DNA from: Rhizopus arrhizus | Lineage: Eukaryota; Mucoromycota; Mucoromycetes; Mucorales; Rhizopodaceae | Direction of reading: 5' to 3' | DNA: 64,000 bases | Assembly: GCA_024220505.1 (NCBI GenBank) | Contig: JAKZZE010000014.1 | Coordinates: 930,001 to 994,000, forward strand | Shown here: positions 35,474-46,057 of the stretch, in pieces | How positions within the stretch are numbered: the stretch's first letter is position 1 | How the letters are laid out: the number at the start of each line of letters is the position of its first letter | Position numbers and translations under genes: made by a program | The notes under the pieces: model-generated | The model's input: only the letters and a program-made list of their open reading frames with translations | Database searches by the model: none | What the model was told of the DNA's origin: nothing

Positions 35474-36862
35474 CTATTCATAAACATTGTTCAATAAAAG
35501 AATACAGGATGAGAACATTGAGAGAGTAGAGATGCAAGAAAATGATTACCATTTTTTATATAAAAAAAAGTCTGTTTTTTCCTTTGATGTAAAAATGCGA
35601 AAAGAGTTGAAAAATTTAGATTTTATCAAAAAGAGAACATTAGAAGAAAAAAAAAAAAAAAAAAAAGATGTTTTTATGCCTTTCTTATTCACTGTTCCAG
35701 GGGAACTAGTGTTTGTATCACTCTGGATCGGACGAACGGATCGATTTTTCATTAGCAAATTATCGATGTTTGCCTATTGTCATTCCATCCTCATCTGCAG
35801 TCCTTTTTTTTTTTTTCTTCCGTGATGTTCTATGACATTCTATAAGGTGGCTCCCACCTCAATTTGGTAAAATTTAAACTAAAAACCATTTCGAGAAAAC
35901 TAATAAATTTCACAAAGAACGCTCATCTCTAACGCCTAATTTAAATTATCAAGTGTCTCATCTTAAAAAAAAGAAAGCCAGGATAATTTATCAAATCAGG
36001 ACTCCAAGTGATAATAATGTTTTTTTTTGAGGAACAAATTAATATAATGTATCCCACTTTAGAATCATTAATGAAACATGGTCAATCAAATAATAAAAAC
36101 ACGATGAGTGAAATTATAAAAGGAGAAAGAATCTAGGGCGTTGATCAAAAGAGGATTCAACCTGACACTGTAGATCACCTGGAACTTTTAAAGTGAAAAC
36201 TAGAGAGAAAGAGGAAGTGATGCTATCCACAGGATGTTATGACAGAAGAATATGATAGCAGTTGGATGAACCAGGTCGCTGTTGGTTGACAACATACGAT
36301 GCTATCCTAGCAACGTGATCCAGAACCCAGAATATGGCACAAAAAGATCGTCTGCAGTTGTGTTTACTTTAAAAGACGAGAGGATTTATCTAGAATAATC
36401 CTTTTGATTAACAATTGAAATATTTTCCTTTTAGGGGAAATATATTATCTCAGTAAGAGTCTTTCATGAAAAAAAGTAAACGCACGTCACTGAATAAAAA
36501 ATTAAAACGATTACAAAAGAGGATGCTCATTCTGTACGTCCCCCCAAAAAAGTCATAAATCTTGTACTTTTTTTATAAATAGACTGAACACACATTACTA
36601 AAAACAGAATAATTGAGATCAAATTCAAGATCTTCCCCCACCCCATGAGTGAAATCGAGATATGGATCGTATTTAGCAAAAAAGGGAGGTCACATCTATG
36701 TTTTGCTTCAAAGTCCTCATTTCTATACGAATAGGAGAATATCAACACGTTTTCAGTCACAGGAGGTCATTTCTTCTCCTAACAAATTCAGCCCTGATGA
36801 GGATCGATTTCATCATTCAAGTCCTCACTTTTTTTTTTAAAAAAAAAAAAAAAAAAAAAGCT
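35474..36862. other. 1.4-kb spacer: HSF-type gene promoter and HMG-CoA lyase 3' region
   Basis: AT-rich with an A/T run at about 35648-35665 and a long A tract near 36839-36859, just downstream of the HMG-CoA lyase stop. ORFs here (35487-35825; 36649-36840) have no support. Confidence 0.5.
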
Positions 36863-38014
36863 TTATAATTTTGATTTTTCTAATTCTTGCTGACGTTTTT
36901 TAGCGAGCATCAAGGCAGCTCCGGCTCTAGAATCAGTCGATCTACCCAATTGATCTGATATCCACTGGCCTGTTTCGATCAAGCGATCCAAATCAACATT
37001 AGTCTTGTATCCCAGACCGTGTAACATGTAGACCACGTCTTCGGTTGCCACATTTCCCTTGGCGCCAGGAGCAAACGGACATCCTCCTAGACCTGCGACA
37101 GAACTATCGACCACTCGAATACCGTATTCTAAGGCCTTCAAGATATTGGCCAGTGCTTGACCATAGGTATCATGGCAGTGAACAGCAAGAGCATCAGCAG
37201 GTACCACTTCAAGTACATGTTCTAGCAAGGTACCCATGGATCCAGCCGTGCCTACACCAATCGTATCACCCAAGCTGATCTCATAACAGCCCGCCTCATA
37301 GAGTTCTCTTGCCATCGCTGCCACCTTTTTCGGATTCACGTGTCCTTCATAAGGACAGCCCAAGACACAAGATAGGTAGCTAAGAGATGTCAGCAAACGA
37401 ATCGAAACCCAGATTCCAATTTACCCTCTCACTTTTAAGTTTTGTTCCAAGGCCTTCTTGGTGATCTGTTTGGCTCGAATGAGGGATTCTTCTGTTGAAC
37501 AATTTGTGTTTTTTCGATTGAAGGTCTCTGTGACCGCAGCAAATAAAGCCACTTCCTTGGCTCCTGCCTCTAGGGCACTTTCGAGCCCTTTCAAGTTGGG
37601 CGTCAGTACCGGATAGTGAACGCCTGGCTTTTTCTGAATGGACGTAAAGACCTCTTTGTTATCTCCCATCTAACGTATCTGACGCGTCAGTCTCGACAGA
37701 TGATCTCCCCTGCGCGCCTTACCTGAGGTACCCACTTGGGACTCACAAAACTAGTGACTTCAACCACCGGCAATCCATCCCGGGCAAGTCGTTCGATCAG
37801 CTCAATCTTGACGGACGCCGGCACAAGTTTCTTTTCGTTCTGCAGGCCGTCTCTGGGTCCGACCTCAACAATTTTTACAAACCCTCGGTGGCTATAACTC
37901 CGTTTGGCAACCGTTGAAAACTGTAGATGGTTAATAGCTGCTGCATCGATCCTGTGGTCCTTTTACCATGTTTCGGTATAAACCACTGGCATAAGCTCTT
38001 GACATGGACTGCAT
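36863..38014 (-). CDS. Hydroxymethylglutaryl-CoA lyase
   Basis: Cleaves HMG-CoA to acetyl-CoA and acetoacetate, the last step of leucine breakdown. Exons (minus): 38014-37967, 37920-37723, 37669-37425, 37379-36863 (335 aa). The N-terminus ([28 protein letters not shown]) is Arg/Ser-rich without acids, fitting a mitochondrial transit peptide. Family marks: [70 protein letters not shown] and the signature Cys in [16 protein letters not shown]. The last three residues are SKL, a canonical peroxisomal PTS1; human HMGCL also ends in a PTS1 (CKL). Dual mitochondrial/peroxisomal location is inferred. Glutaryl-CoA dehydrogenase lies 0.75 kb upstream on the same strand. Confidence 0.95.
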
Positions 38015-38114
38015 CCTGTTTTTTAAAATAAAGAAAAGAAAAAGATTCAAATTCACACACACACAATGCGTTTTATCCAGTAAAAAGTCTCACGGTCATG
38101 TGATTGATTTATTC

Positions 38115-38630
38115 TCACTGCAGACCAACCGTTAAACCGACGAGCAAGCCGATCAAGAGTAAACTAAACAAGCTCAAGAGACAATTCAAGAGTTGAAAGG
38201 TCAAGACGAGGGTTGTATCGGTTGGACATGAAAAATAGCGCCATGCGCCATACCACCAAAAAGGAAAAAGAAAAAAACCAAAGAGAAACAAGGCGAGGTC
38301 AAGGTGTAGATCGAGCGGCTTGACATCGTTGGACGCGCTCTGTCCGATCGAGCCTGCTTCTAGACTGTTTTGTGAGGCGAGTTCGACCTTTTCGTCCATC
38401 AGACCGGCCTCTGGCTGGGGTGGATCGACATCCTGGTGTTGCTCGATTGCTGAGAATCGTTTTTGGTCGTGTGTTCCTGGGCTGACAGGGGATGTGTGCT
38501 GATTTGAGGGAGGATTGAGGTGAGTGGTGGGGCTCAGGAGAATGTCATCCGCACTCCCAGTGTTGTGTGTAAAGTAGTAGGGACACAAGGACCAAGTGTC
38601 ACTCAAGTCGATTGTGTTGGTTCTCTTCAT
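38115..38630 (-). CDS. Small membrane protein, unassigned
   Basis: Single-exon frame of 171 aa starting MKRTNTIDLSDTWSLCPY. The first 110 residues are polar, Pro/Ser/Asp-rich. The C-terminus has two hydrophobic spans: LALFLFGFFLFPFWWYGAWRYF and, after a short loop with SCPTDTTL, a Leu-rich one ending LLVGLTVGLQ. A cytosolic N-terminus with a C-terminal hairpin is likely. The aromatic FPFWWYGAW stretch looks conserved-protein-like, but I cannot name a family. It lies between the HMG-CoA lyase and glutaryl-CoA dehydrogenase genes, all on the minus strand. Confidence 0.6.
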   Translation of the reverse strand: MKRTNTIDLSDTWSLCPYYFTHNTGSADDILLSPTTHLNPPSNQHTSPVSPGTHDQKRFSAIEQHQDVDPPQPEAGLMDEKVELASQNSLEAGSIGQSASNDVKPLDLHLDLALFLFGFFLFPFWWYGAWRYFSCPTDTTLVLTFQLLNCLLSLFSLLLIGLLVGLTVGLQ

Positions 38631-38765
38631 TCAAACGATAAAAAAGAAAAAAGAAAAAAGATGAAGCTGTGAAAGGGGAGGATGGCTGAATGTGTAGTCA
38701 AGTTGACAACAATTCAACGCATCATAAAGAACACGACATTGAACAAGGATCGTGATTTATTCAAT

Positions 38766-40183
38766 TTAATTAGCAAAAGCAGGTATACCCGTGATAGCTT
38801 TACCAAGGATCAAGGCATGCACATCATGTGTACCTTCATATGTATTCACCGCCTCAAGGTTAGCAGCATGGCGAATGACATGATATTCATCCGAGATGCC
38901 ATTACCACCCAACATATCACGACACTCTCTAGCAATCTGAAGGGCCTTTCCACATGAATTTCTCTTGATCATCGAAATCATCTCGATCGCCAACTCATTC
39001 TCATCCTTCAAACGACCCACTTGAACACAAGCCTGTAAGCCGAGAGCGATCTCTGTGTTGGCATCTGCCAATTTCTTTTGAATGAGCTGATTTGCAGCCA
39101 AAGGTCTACCAAACTGTTTACGATCCAAGGTATACGTACGAGCCTGTTCCAGACAAGCCTCAGCGGCACCAAGAGCACCCCAGGCAATACCATAACGAGC
39201 ATTATTCAAGCAACCAAAGGGTCCACCCAGCCCTTTGGCATTCGGTAACATGTTCTCGACCGGGACCTCGACCTGATCCATCATGATCATACCCGTCACT
39301 GAGGCTCTCAAAGAGAACTTGCCCTGAATGACCGGGGTCTCTAGACCAGCCATGCCTCGCTCGAGCAAGAAGCCTCGGATCGCTCCTCCCTCGTCCAGGT
39401 TCTTGGCCCAGACGAGCATCACGTCGGCAATGGGTGAGTTGGTAATCCAAGTTTTGGAACCATTCAAGACATAGTGTCCATTGACCTTTTTGGCTGTTGT
39501 TTCCATACTGCTAGGATCCGATCCATGATTGGGTTCAGTTAGACCAAAGCAACCTACTTTTTCACCCTTGGCTATTCAAATGGTTCATATCTCTCTCTCT
39601 ATTCTGACATCTTTAGTGATTCATTACCTAAAAGAGGAAGGAATCTTTCCTTTTGTTCATCAGAACCATAGGCATTGATAGGATGCATCACCAAAGAGGA
39701 TTGAACAGACATGGCAGATCGATAGCCTGAATCCACTCTTTAAGAAAAAATCAATTTTTTTTTTCTCACGCTACTTTATCCTTCTTACCTTTCCACTTCT
39801 CTCGCTGTCAAACCATAAGCAACTGAAGATACACCCGCACATCCATAGCCCTCAATAGTGGATCCTAAAAATCCAAGTTCTCCCATCTCATTCATGATTT
39901 CCCTATCAAATTCTACTCCCCCCCAACGATGATTTAGCTTTTTTTGAGAGCAGACCTTGTTTCACTAAAACTTACTTTCGTGACGATAGGCTTGAATGAC
40001 CCTTGGTAAAAGACGTTCTTGACAATAACTTTTGGCTGCATCACGAATAGAGACTTCATCTTCTGTTAATAATTTTTCAAGGTTTAAAGGATCCTCCCAA
40101 TTGTATTTAACAAACGTAGGTTTTGTTGCAAGTGCTCGAGTCAAGAAGGGTCGGTGAGAAATAATTCGACAAAGGGATTGCAT
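38766..40183 (-). CDS. Glutaryl-CoA dehydrogenase, mitochondrial
   Basis: FAD enzyme converting glutaryl-CoA to crotonyl-CoA in lysine and tryptophan degradation. Exons (minus): 40183-39976, 39912-39789, 39737-39628, 39571-38766 (415 aa). A transit-like N-terminus ([19 protein letters not shown]) precedes [16 protein letters not shown]. Then come the acyl-CoA dehydrogenase blocks: [96 protein letters not shown] and the catalytic Glu in [13 protein letters not shown]. These are typical of glutaryl-CoA dehydrogenase rather than other acyl-CoA dehydrogenases. An in-frame TTG at 40186 precedes the ATG used here. Confidence 0.94.
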
Positions 40184-40276
40184 CAAAGGAAAAAGAAAAA
40201 GTATAAAAAAAAGAAAGAAAAGAGAGAACGCTTCATCTTTTTATTTGCATATTTTGTTTATTTTTCTCACCACTGA

Positions 40277-40278
<2 letters not shown>

Positions 40279-40307
<29 letters not shown>
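40279..40307. repeat. Poly(A) tract, 29 bp
   Basis: Uninterrupted A run in the region upstream of the glutaryl-CoA dehydrogenase start, next to further T/A-rich DNA. Confidence 0.95.
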
Positions 40308-40345
40308 CGGTGTAACTTTTACCCACTGGATCGTCAAGGTGTGTG

Positions 40346-41017
40346 GGATAAAAAAAAAAAACTTTTCTGTAGGGCCTCAACACCTTCCTCCTCCTTAAAG
40401 AAGATGATTCATCGGGAAATCTCTTTCCCTCTGTTCATGTCATTTTTAATCAGACCTTGGTTCTTTCTGTGCACAAGTCGACTTTTGAGCTGGCCAAAGT
40501 AGAACTCTCTCTCTCACACTTTACGCGTATCCTTCAGCCCAGTCTTGTCACTCTCTGTAAGCACATTACGTTTTACGCGTTAGATCCTTCATGCTCAAGC
40601 ATATCAATCCAAGTTATTTATCAATCGATCGCCTTGTTTCTTGGTGATCCTACTCTAAAGTTCAATCATCCCAAGGCTCTTTTTCATCCAACACAACCTC
40701 TTTACGTTCCATCTGGTACAGGCCTTCTGACAACGGCAGTGTAGCCTCTCTGTCGAATGGACCGAATTCAATAAAAAACGTTCAAATTCATTAAATCGTG
40801 CTAATGTCTCATCCACTTGTTTCAAAAAGGTGTATCCAAAGAAGAGAACCTAGCCAGTGAATACATGTCCCAACGAGATCCACAGCCATCCGATCCATTC
40901 CCCCTATCTTTAAAAACTCTCTTCATGTTGATCTGGACAGTCATTCGCGACAAGACCGAATGGAACACGCTCGGTTCGGTTGGTTTCAAGTTAAAAAGGA
41001 ATTTTCATCACCCATGA
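40346..41017 (+). other. Coding-like segments, unassigned (possible exons or rel
   Basis: After a possible acceptor (ctgtag, before about 40374) one frame runs in non-repetitive, balanced amino-acid composition: LNTFLLLKEDDSSGNLFPSV ... ELAKVELSLSHFTRILQPSL ... ALFLGDPTLKFNHPKAL ... VPSGTGLLTTAV, stopping at about 40744. A second frame (about 40827-41017) gives SKEENLASEYMSQRDP and LKTLFMLIWTVIRDKTEWN. GC content is raised as in real exons. I found no start codon upstream and no clean splice joining the pieces, and recognise no family. It may be a real gene with a badly placed start, or a disabled one. Confidence 0.35.
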
Positions 41018-41382
41018 CCGGCAAATGATTTCTTATTCTCAGTGTTATCGTTGTACTGTTTAAAGGAAACCAAGAACGGAATCGGTGGTCGATGGATATT
41101 GTGTTGTAAATGAAACAAGAAGAGGATAGCTATCGAAGCTTGGCTCATGTTTTATAAAAGAAAGTCCAGATGATTGTCTTGTGGGTTTCTTTTGCTTGTT
41201 CAAGTAAGCTTTTTTTTTCATGAAAACAGTAAGCTCAAACAATCCATGTGTATTGACAAAAAAAGATGTAATAAAAAAAGTATTTATGAAAAGGAATTGA
41301 ATTTGTCAATTAAATAGAATTGTGACTTTTTTTTATTTTTTCATCTTTTTCATCATTTTTTTCTTTCCTTTTTTAAAGAAAA

Positions 41383-41508
41383 ATGAAAGTTTATGATCTT
41401 TTATATTATTTGTCAATGATTTTATTCATTTCTATTTTATTTAAACTTCAAAGGCTATTTAAAGCAAGGAAAAAATTAAGTAAAAACTTGCGAGCACAAC
41501 TTGAATAA
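41383..41508 (+). CDS. Candidate 41-aa single-pass membrane microprotein
   Basis: ATG frame of 42 codons: MKVYDLLYYLSMILFISILF, then a basic amphipathic tail with KARKKLSKNLRAQLE. The layout (one hydrophobic span, then a Lys/Arg-rich tail) is that of small membrane subunits. It sits in an otherwise featureless spacer. No homologue recalled; could be chance in AT-rich DNA. Confidence 0.25.
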   Translation: MKVYDLLYYLSMILFISILFKLQRLFKARKKLSKNLRAQLE

Positions 41509-42115
41509 GAAGGTATTTAATCTGTGATGGACCGATTTAACTTTAACCAACTAAAATAGGATAAAGAAAATTCAATAAAGCAGATGGTAAAACTAACCAA
41601 AATACGTCTTGTTGGTTTCGGTGTTAAAAGGATAATAGCGATTGACATGAAAACTGTTTTCTCTATTTCCTGTTGTCTGTGGTGTGTAACATTCACCCAT
41701 CGCTTCCAAACCAAGATAAATAAACAACCTCATCCTCCTTTATCTTTCTCCTTTCTTTTAACCCCCTTTCTTTTTATATTCACATGAAAGAGATAATAAC
41801 CAGATTGAATGATCCATCATGAAAAGCCTATATGATTCAGTTGTGTCTTTTGGTTGTGTGATGGAATACGATGGGTTCATAAACATGTTTGGGTCACGAG
41901 ATGAGTCTAGAAAATCGTGAAAAGGAATAGATTGAGTAATAAGCAAGCTTTGTGTTCACACGATCATTTTAGATGCAGATTGTCAATTGAATAATACCAG
42001 AGCAGTGAAGAATAAAACGTTTTATCAATTCGAAATAATAATAAAAGAAGGAGGTGAATGCTTTATATTCTTTGTTTTCTTAAATACTGTTTTCTACCCC
42101 TTTTTTCTTTTTTGT

Positions 42116-43329
42116 ATGAACAAGACATTAAAACTATTTCCTTTACACAGATCAATCACTGACAATAATCATAATTCATACAACGATCAACACCCTTCAC
42201 CCTTTACTTGCTTCGTATCAAAATTATTAGGTAAGAACAATCATCAGAAAAATGATTTGATTAACACAGCCTTAAAGGATTAAAGAAAAAGGAAGAGGTA
42301 ACAAGACATCCTCTGAAGCATACCAAATCACACTCAACCACCTCCCTCACCAAAGGCTCAGTCATCCTGACTTCATCGACTAAAGACAGCATCTTGCCAC
42401 AAAAGACAACCATCCACTTTGCAGAACCCAAACCAGATCCCTCTCTAAAACAGACAGCCCATGATCCTCCCTTGAGCACAACCACAGCCGTCCTGGATAG
42501 CCAATGCTCAGCAGCACTGGATGCCCTGATTCATCTCACTTGCCGCCATGCTTCTTTTGTACCTGAATTTGATCTACCTCCGATCGTTTTACGAGGTCGT
42601 CCACAAGAGACATGTTCCGTGTTGACAGAAAGCATGGCTGAGATTGTAAGTTGTCTGCTTTGTTTTCTCTTTATTCATCCCAGTCGCGTCTAGATTCGAC
42701 CGTATGTTCCAAAGAGGTTTCGTGTTGCTTCCGTTTGGAAGTTGTTGTACAGTCTGGATCAGCATGGTGCCAGCTTACAGACTTTATATTCCATGACAAG
42801 GGATTATGTTGGACCATGTGTGTGGATGATGAAGGATGAAGATGGACAGGTAATGGGCAAATGGTATGAATCACTCTCTTTTTTTTTCAACTTCAAAATA
42901 GATTTATGGTGCTTATTCAAGTCATACATTAGCATGTCAACATAATACATATTATGGAACAGGAGAGTGGTAAATCCAGAGGAGCCTTTAATTTTTTTTT
43001 TTCTTACTTGTCTATAGTTTCTTGTGGAAGTTGACATCAGAACATCAGCCTACGTTACCAAAGATCAAAGTGTTTCCTTGGACAGGTAAAAATGATTACA
43101 TGATTTTATGCAACTCAGCTTTTATTGCAATGGGTGGAGGGTAAGTGATGAAGGATGGGTTGATAAAGTATTCATCCTGTGCTTTAGTGATGGTCAATTT
43201 GGTTTATGGTTAAAATCTGATATGGAAACAGGCTACAGTACACCCTGTCCTACGTTTGATAACGAATGTCTTTCATCCAAATCACAATTTCAGTGCATAG
43301 AGATGGAAGTGTGGGGTTTTAGTATTTAA
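42116..43329 (+). CDS. TLDc-domain protein (OXR1-like, oxidation resistance)
   Basis: OXR1-family proteins protect against oxidative stress and can bind V-ATPase. Exons 42116-42230, 42296-42645, 42694-42849, 42902-42969, 43018-43140, 43188-43329 (317 aa). The C-terminal TLDc domain is complete: IRPYVPKRFRVASVWKLLYS, DQHGASLQTLYSM, GPCVWMMKDEDGQIYGAYSS, YYGTGECFLWK, FPWTGKNDYMILCN, AMGGGDGQFGLWLKSD and a final FQCIEMEVWGFSI. The GDGQFGLW step is rebuilt by splicing. The N-terminal third is Ser/Thr/Pro-rich. The first junction (42230/42296) uses a weak ggaag acceptor, chosen because it joins the frames; the start is therefore the least sure part. Confidence 0.87.
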
Positions 43330-43396
43330 TGCAAGTTTCTGCTGTATAACACAATTCATTCAATTTATTGTCAAAAAAGAACCTTCTATTCTAAGC

Positions 43397-43491
43397 ATGG
43401 ATCACATTCAACCATGCCTAAAAAGTACCTTTGACCCAAGAGAAATCGCACGACTTTTTTTATCGGAAATTGAAATACACATTGTTCTCCC

Positions 43492-43523
<32 letters not shown>

Positions 43524-44293
43524 CTTTTGGTTTTGCCGGAGATATGCCTTTTATGATGACCGGGTGATTCAGCATGCACCTTTTGACTCATAATACTTGT
43601 TCATTTTTCTTGATGACTAAAAATAACACTTTACAGATCGGTCCTTTCAAAAGAGTGACAAAGCCCACAAAAGAAGATCCACGCTATTCCAAATAAACTT
43701 TCTTTGCATCCCAGAACCAGTGTGTGTGATCTTTTTTTCCTGTTCAATTCGAGGTTGCTTCAGATCAACCTCATTTGTTTTACGAAATTGAAAGTTTCCC
43801 CGCCTTTTTTTTTTATTCAATAATACACAATAACAATAGTAACTTTTTTTTTTTTGTTATAAAGTTCATTTGTTTATTTTTAGGTGATGAACAACACTTT
43901 TCCTGCGCAGGTTAAAAGCCTTGTACGCCTTCAGTGCTCATGTTCTTGACCTTGCCAGTGAGACAAAGTGTTCTCAATCGGTCCTAAAAGTGAGCACAGA
44001 TCCTTTGATGGCATCTCTTTACGCGTGTTGTCTGACCGACCCGCGGAAACTTGGATTCGGGAAGCTTGGCATCCACACCAAGCGAATCACTGACTACGGC
44101 CAGCAGAGATGTTGACAGTATTCAATACAATGTCTGTCTGGAAATAGATCCTCTTGGTCACTTTATCCCTTCTGTACAGGCTCACTCTTTACTTTTGACA
44201 GCAGAACTCGTTGACTCTATCAGACATGTCTTTTTTTTGCAAAAAAGCACCCTGTCAACTTACTCCTCCTATTCTTTTGATAAGGGGGCGTGA
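43397..44293 (+). other. Coding-like segments downstream of the TLDc gene, unassigned
   Basis: Several short frames look like exons. 43397 starts MDHIQPCLKSTFDPREIARL and runs into a 29-bp poly(T) at 43495-43523. 43640-43697 ends GPFKRVTKPTKEDPRYSK with a stop. 43743-43805 gives VQFEVASDQPHLFYEIESF. About 43911-44050 gives LKALYAFSAHVLDLASETK and DPLMASLYACCLTDPRK. From 44051 another frame gives SRDVDSIQYNVCLEIDPLGH and AHSLLLTAELVDSI. GC is raised in 43910-44250. The last two need a frame change near 44050. A checkpoint-clamp-like (Rad9-type) N-terminus crossed my mind for the 43911 piece but is too weak to call. Confidence 0.35.
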
Positions 44294-44685
44294 AAGGAGG
44301 ATGCGAGTAGACACAGCTGTCGTCTGCTGACAGTTTTTTCTCAACTCATGCCACGAATTGGGTGACTGAAAAGCTGCAAATCAGAAAGTGAAAGAGGATT
44401 GATTGGTCATACAGGAGGGTTTGAAATCCCGTAAATAGGCACTGGGAGCATTGTATCACCTACTGAAGATGACATAATGTTTCCAGACCTAAAACTGTGC
44501 CTTGTTTATTTACATTTTTTTTTGTATTACAACCATTTGACGTGGAAAGAAGAAAAAAAAAAAAAAGGGAATGTGTGTGTTTGCATGTAGAGTGAAGACA
44601 TAGAAAGGGAAAGTGATGACGGGTATAAAATAGAAAAAGGAGGGGGGGCATATTATTTCATATAAATATCATAAATAGCTTAAGG

Positions 44686-45959
44686 TTAAAAATGCCATTT
44701 TGGCTTTTCAGTATCTTGTTTACGAGTATTGCTTAATCGAGAAGAAGATCTTGCTGGTACATTCGATCGACGTGTGTTTTTTATAGAAGGTGAAGTAGTG
44801 CGTTGTAGAGAGGGTGAAGAGGGACGCTGTAAGATGGGTGGAGAAGACTGTCGAGATGAATTCCTAGACATTTTTATACTCGTAGGCTTTGATGACCTTG
44901 TAGATGAGCTATCGGATGTACGTCTGGTAGGTCTTGTTTTCATTTCTGTTGGAGAAGAAGATAATCTGTACTCTTCTTCTTCTTCATAGTTTTGTATGAC
45001 TCTTCTAGACTGTTTCGATTGTTCAATTAATGCAACATGGGCTTCTTCAATCAAATTATCCAAAGTTGATTTTATTCGTTGAAATGATTTCTCTGTTTCT
45101 GCTTCTTCTTGTTCATATATTGAAACTATCTAAACAATCATTTAATTTCACTTGACTTCTTTCTTTTATTTCCTTACCTCATCTTCATCTTCCACGTGTT
45201 TATCCGAAATAGGCGTCAGGGGTGCCTCACTACCACTAATAATTCGTTGTTATTCATAGCGCAGTAATAGTATATTAAACTCACATCCGTAATTTTTGTT
45301 CTAATTCTGTTATTTGTAGTGTCTGTTGTCTTAATTTAGTTTCAAGTGTTGCATTTAATAACAGTAATGTTTTGTTTTCTATTTCAAGATCAGCAATCTA
45401 TCACAAGTCAATCAACAAGAAAACATTTTAGATTTCTTTTGTGTACCTTTCGATTGGCTCTTGCTTCATCTGACCATAGATCATTATTTTGACTTCCTTT
45501 ATTAACAAACTCTCCTTTTCCATTAAAAATAGTACCATTTTTAATTTTGGCCACAATTTTTGTATCATCCTCATCTTCTTCATCTGTTAAACCATCTATG
45601 CTATCCAATTCATCATATTCATCAATATCATCCTCTACTTGATTCGCGTTATAATCTAGAAAAGGTGTAAAAAATGTAGATCTCGATAGACTTGAATTAC
45701 TTCTGGGTCGTTGTAAGAATCGATGAGGATTGACACCTACTACCGAGGATGATTTGATGTTCTTATTATTTTGAAACAAGGATGCAGGGTTAAATAGAGT
45801 GTGTTTGTTGATTGAAAAAGTTGAAATGTTGGAAATGGTAGAGATTTCAGAAGGTGAAGATCCTGTTGAAGAAGAAGAATAGTCTTGTTGAAAAGTAGGT
45901 GAGGATGAAGGTCGTATAATATTTAAAGCCTTAGGTAGTGGCCTTTCTTTTGAAAACAT
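44686..45959 (-). CDS. Ser-rich coiled-coil protein, unassigned
   Basis: Exons (minus): 45959-45447, 45397-45285, 45235-45178, 45129-44686 (375 aa). The first 170 residues are Ser-rich and low in complexity, with an acidic patch (DIDEYDELDSIDGLTDEEDE). The middle exons encode a leucine-heptad coiled coil (IADLEIENKTLLLLNATLET ... LQITELEQKL). A second helix follows (YEQEEAETEKSFQRIKS). The C-terminus is basic and Ser/Arg/Pro-rich (RRTSDSSSTRSSKPTS; SPSLQRTTSPSIK), typical of a phosphorylated microtubule- or cortex-binding tail. No family recognised; a cytoskeletal role is a guess. The four junctions are all in phase with good GT-AG sites. Confidence 0.7.
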
Positions 45960-46057
45960 AGAATAAAGAAAAAGAAAAAGTAAAAAAATAAAAAAATAAA
46001 AAAGCGTAATTAAAAGGTAATTTTTTCATGTCCTACGTCAAATTATATATAAAAAAT

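Noticed and set aside
35487..35825. 112-codon plus ORF upstream of the HSF-type gene
   Set aside because: A/T-run translation with no family; sits in the promoter of the minus-strand gene.
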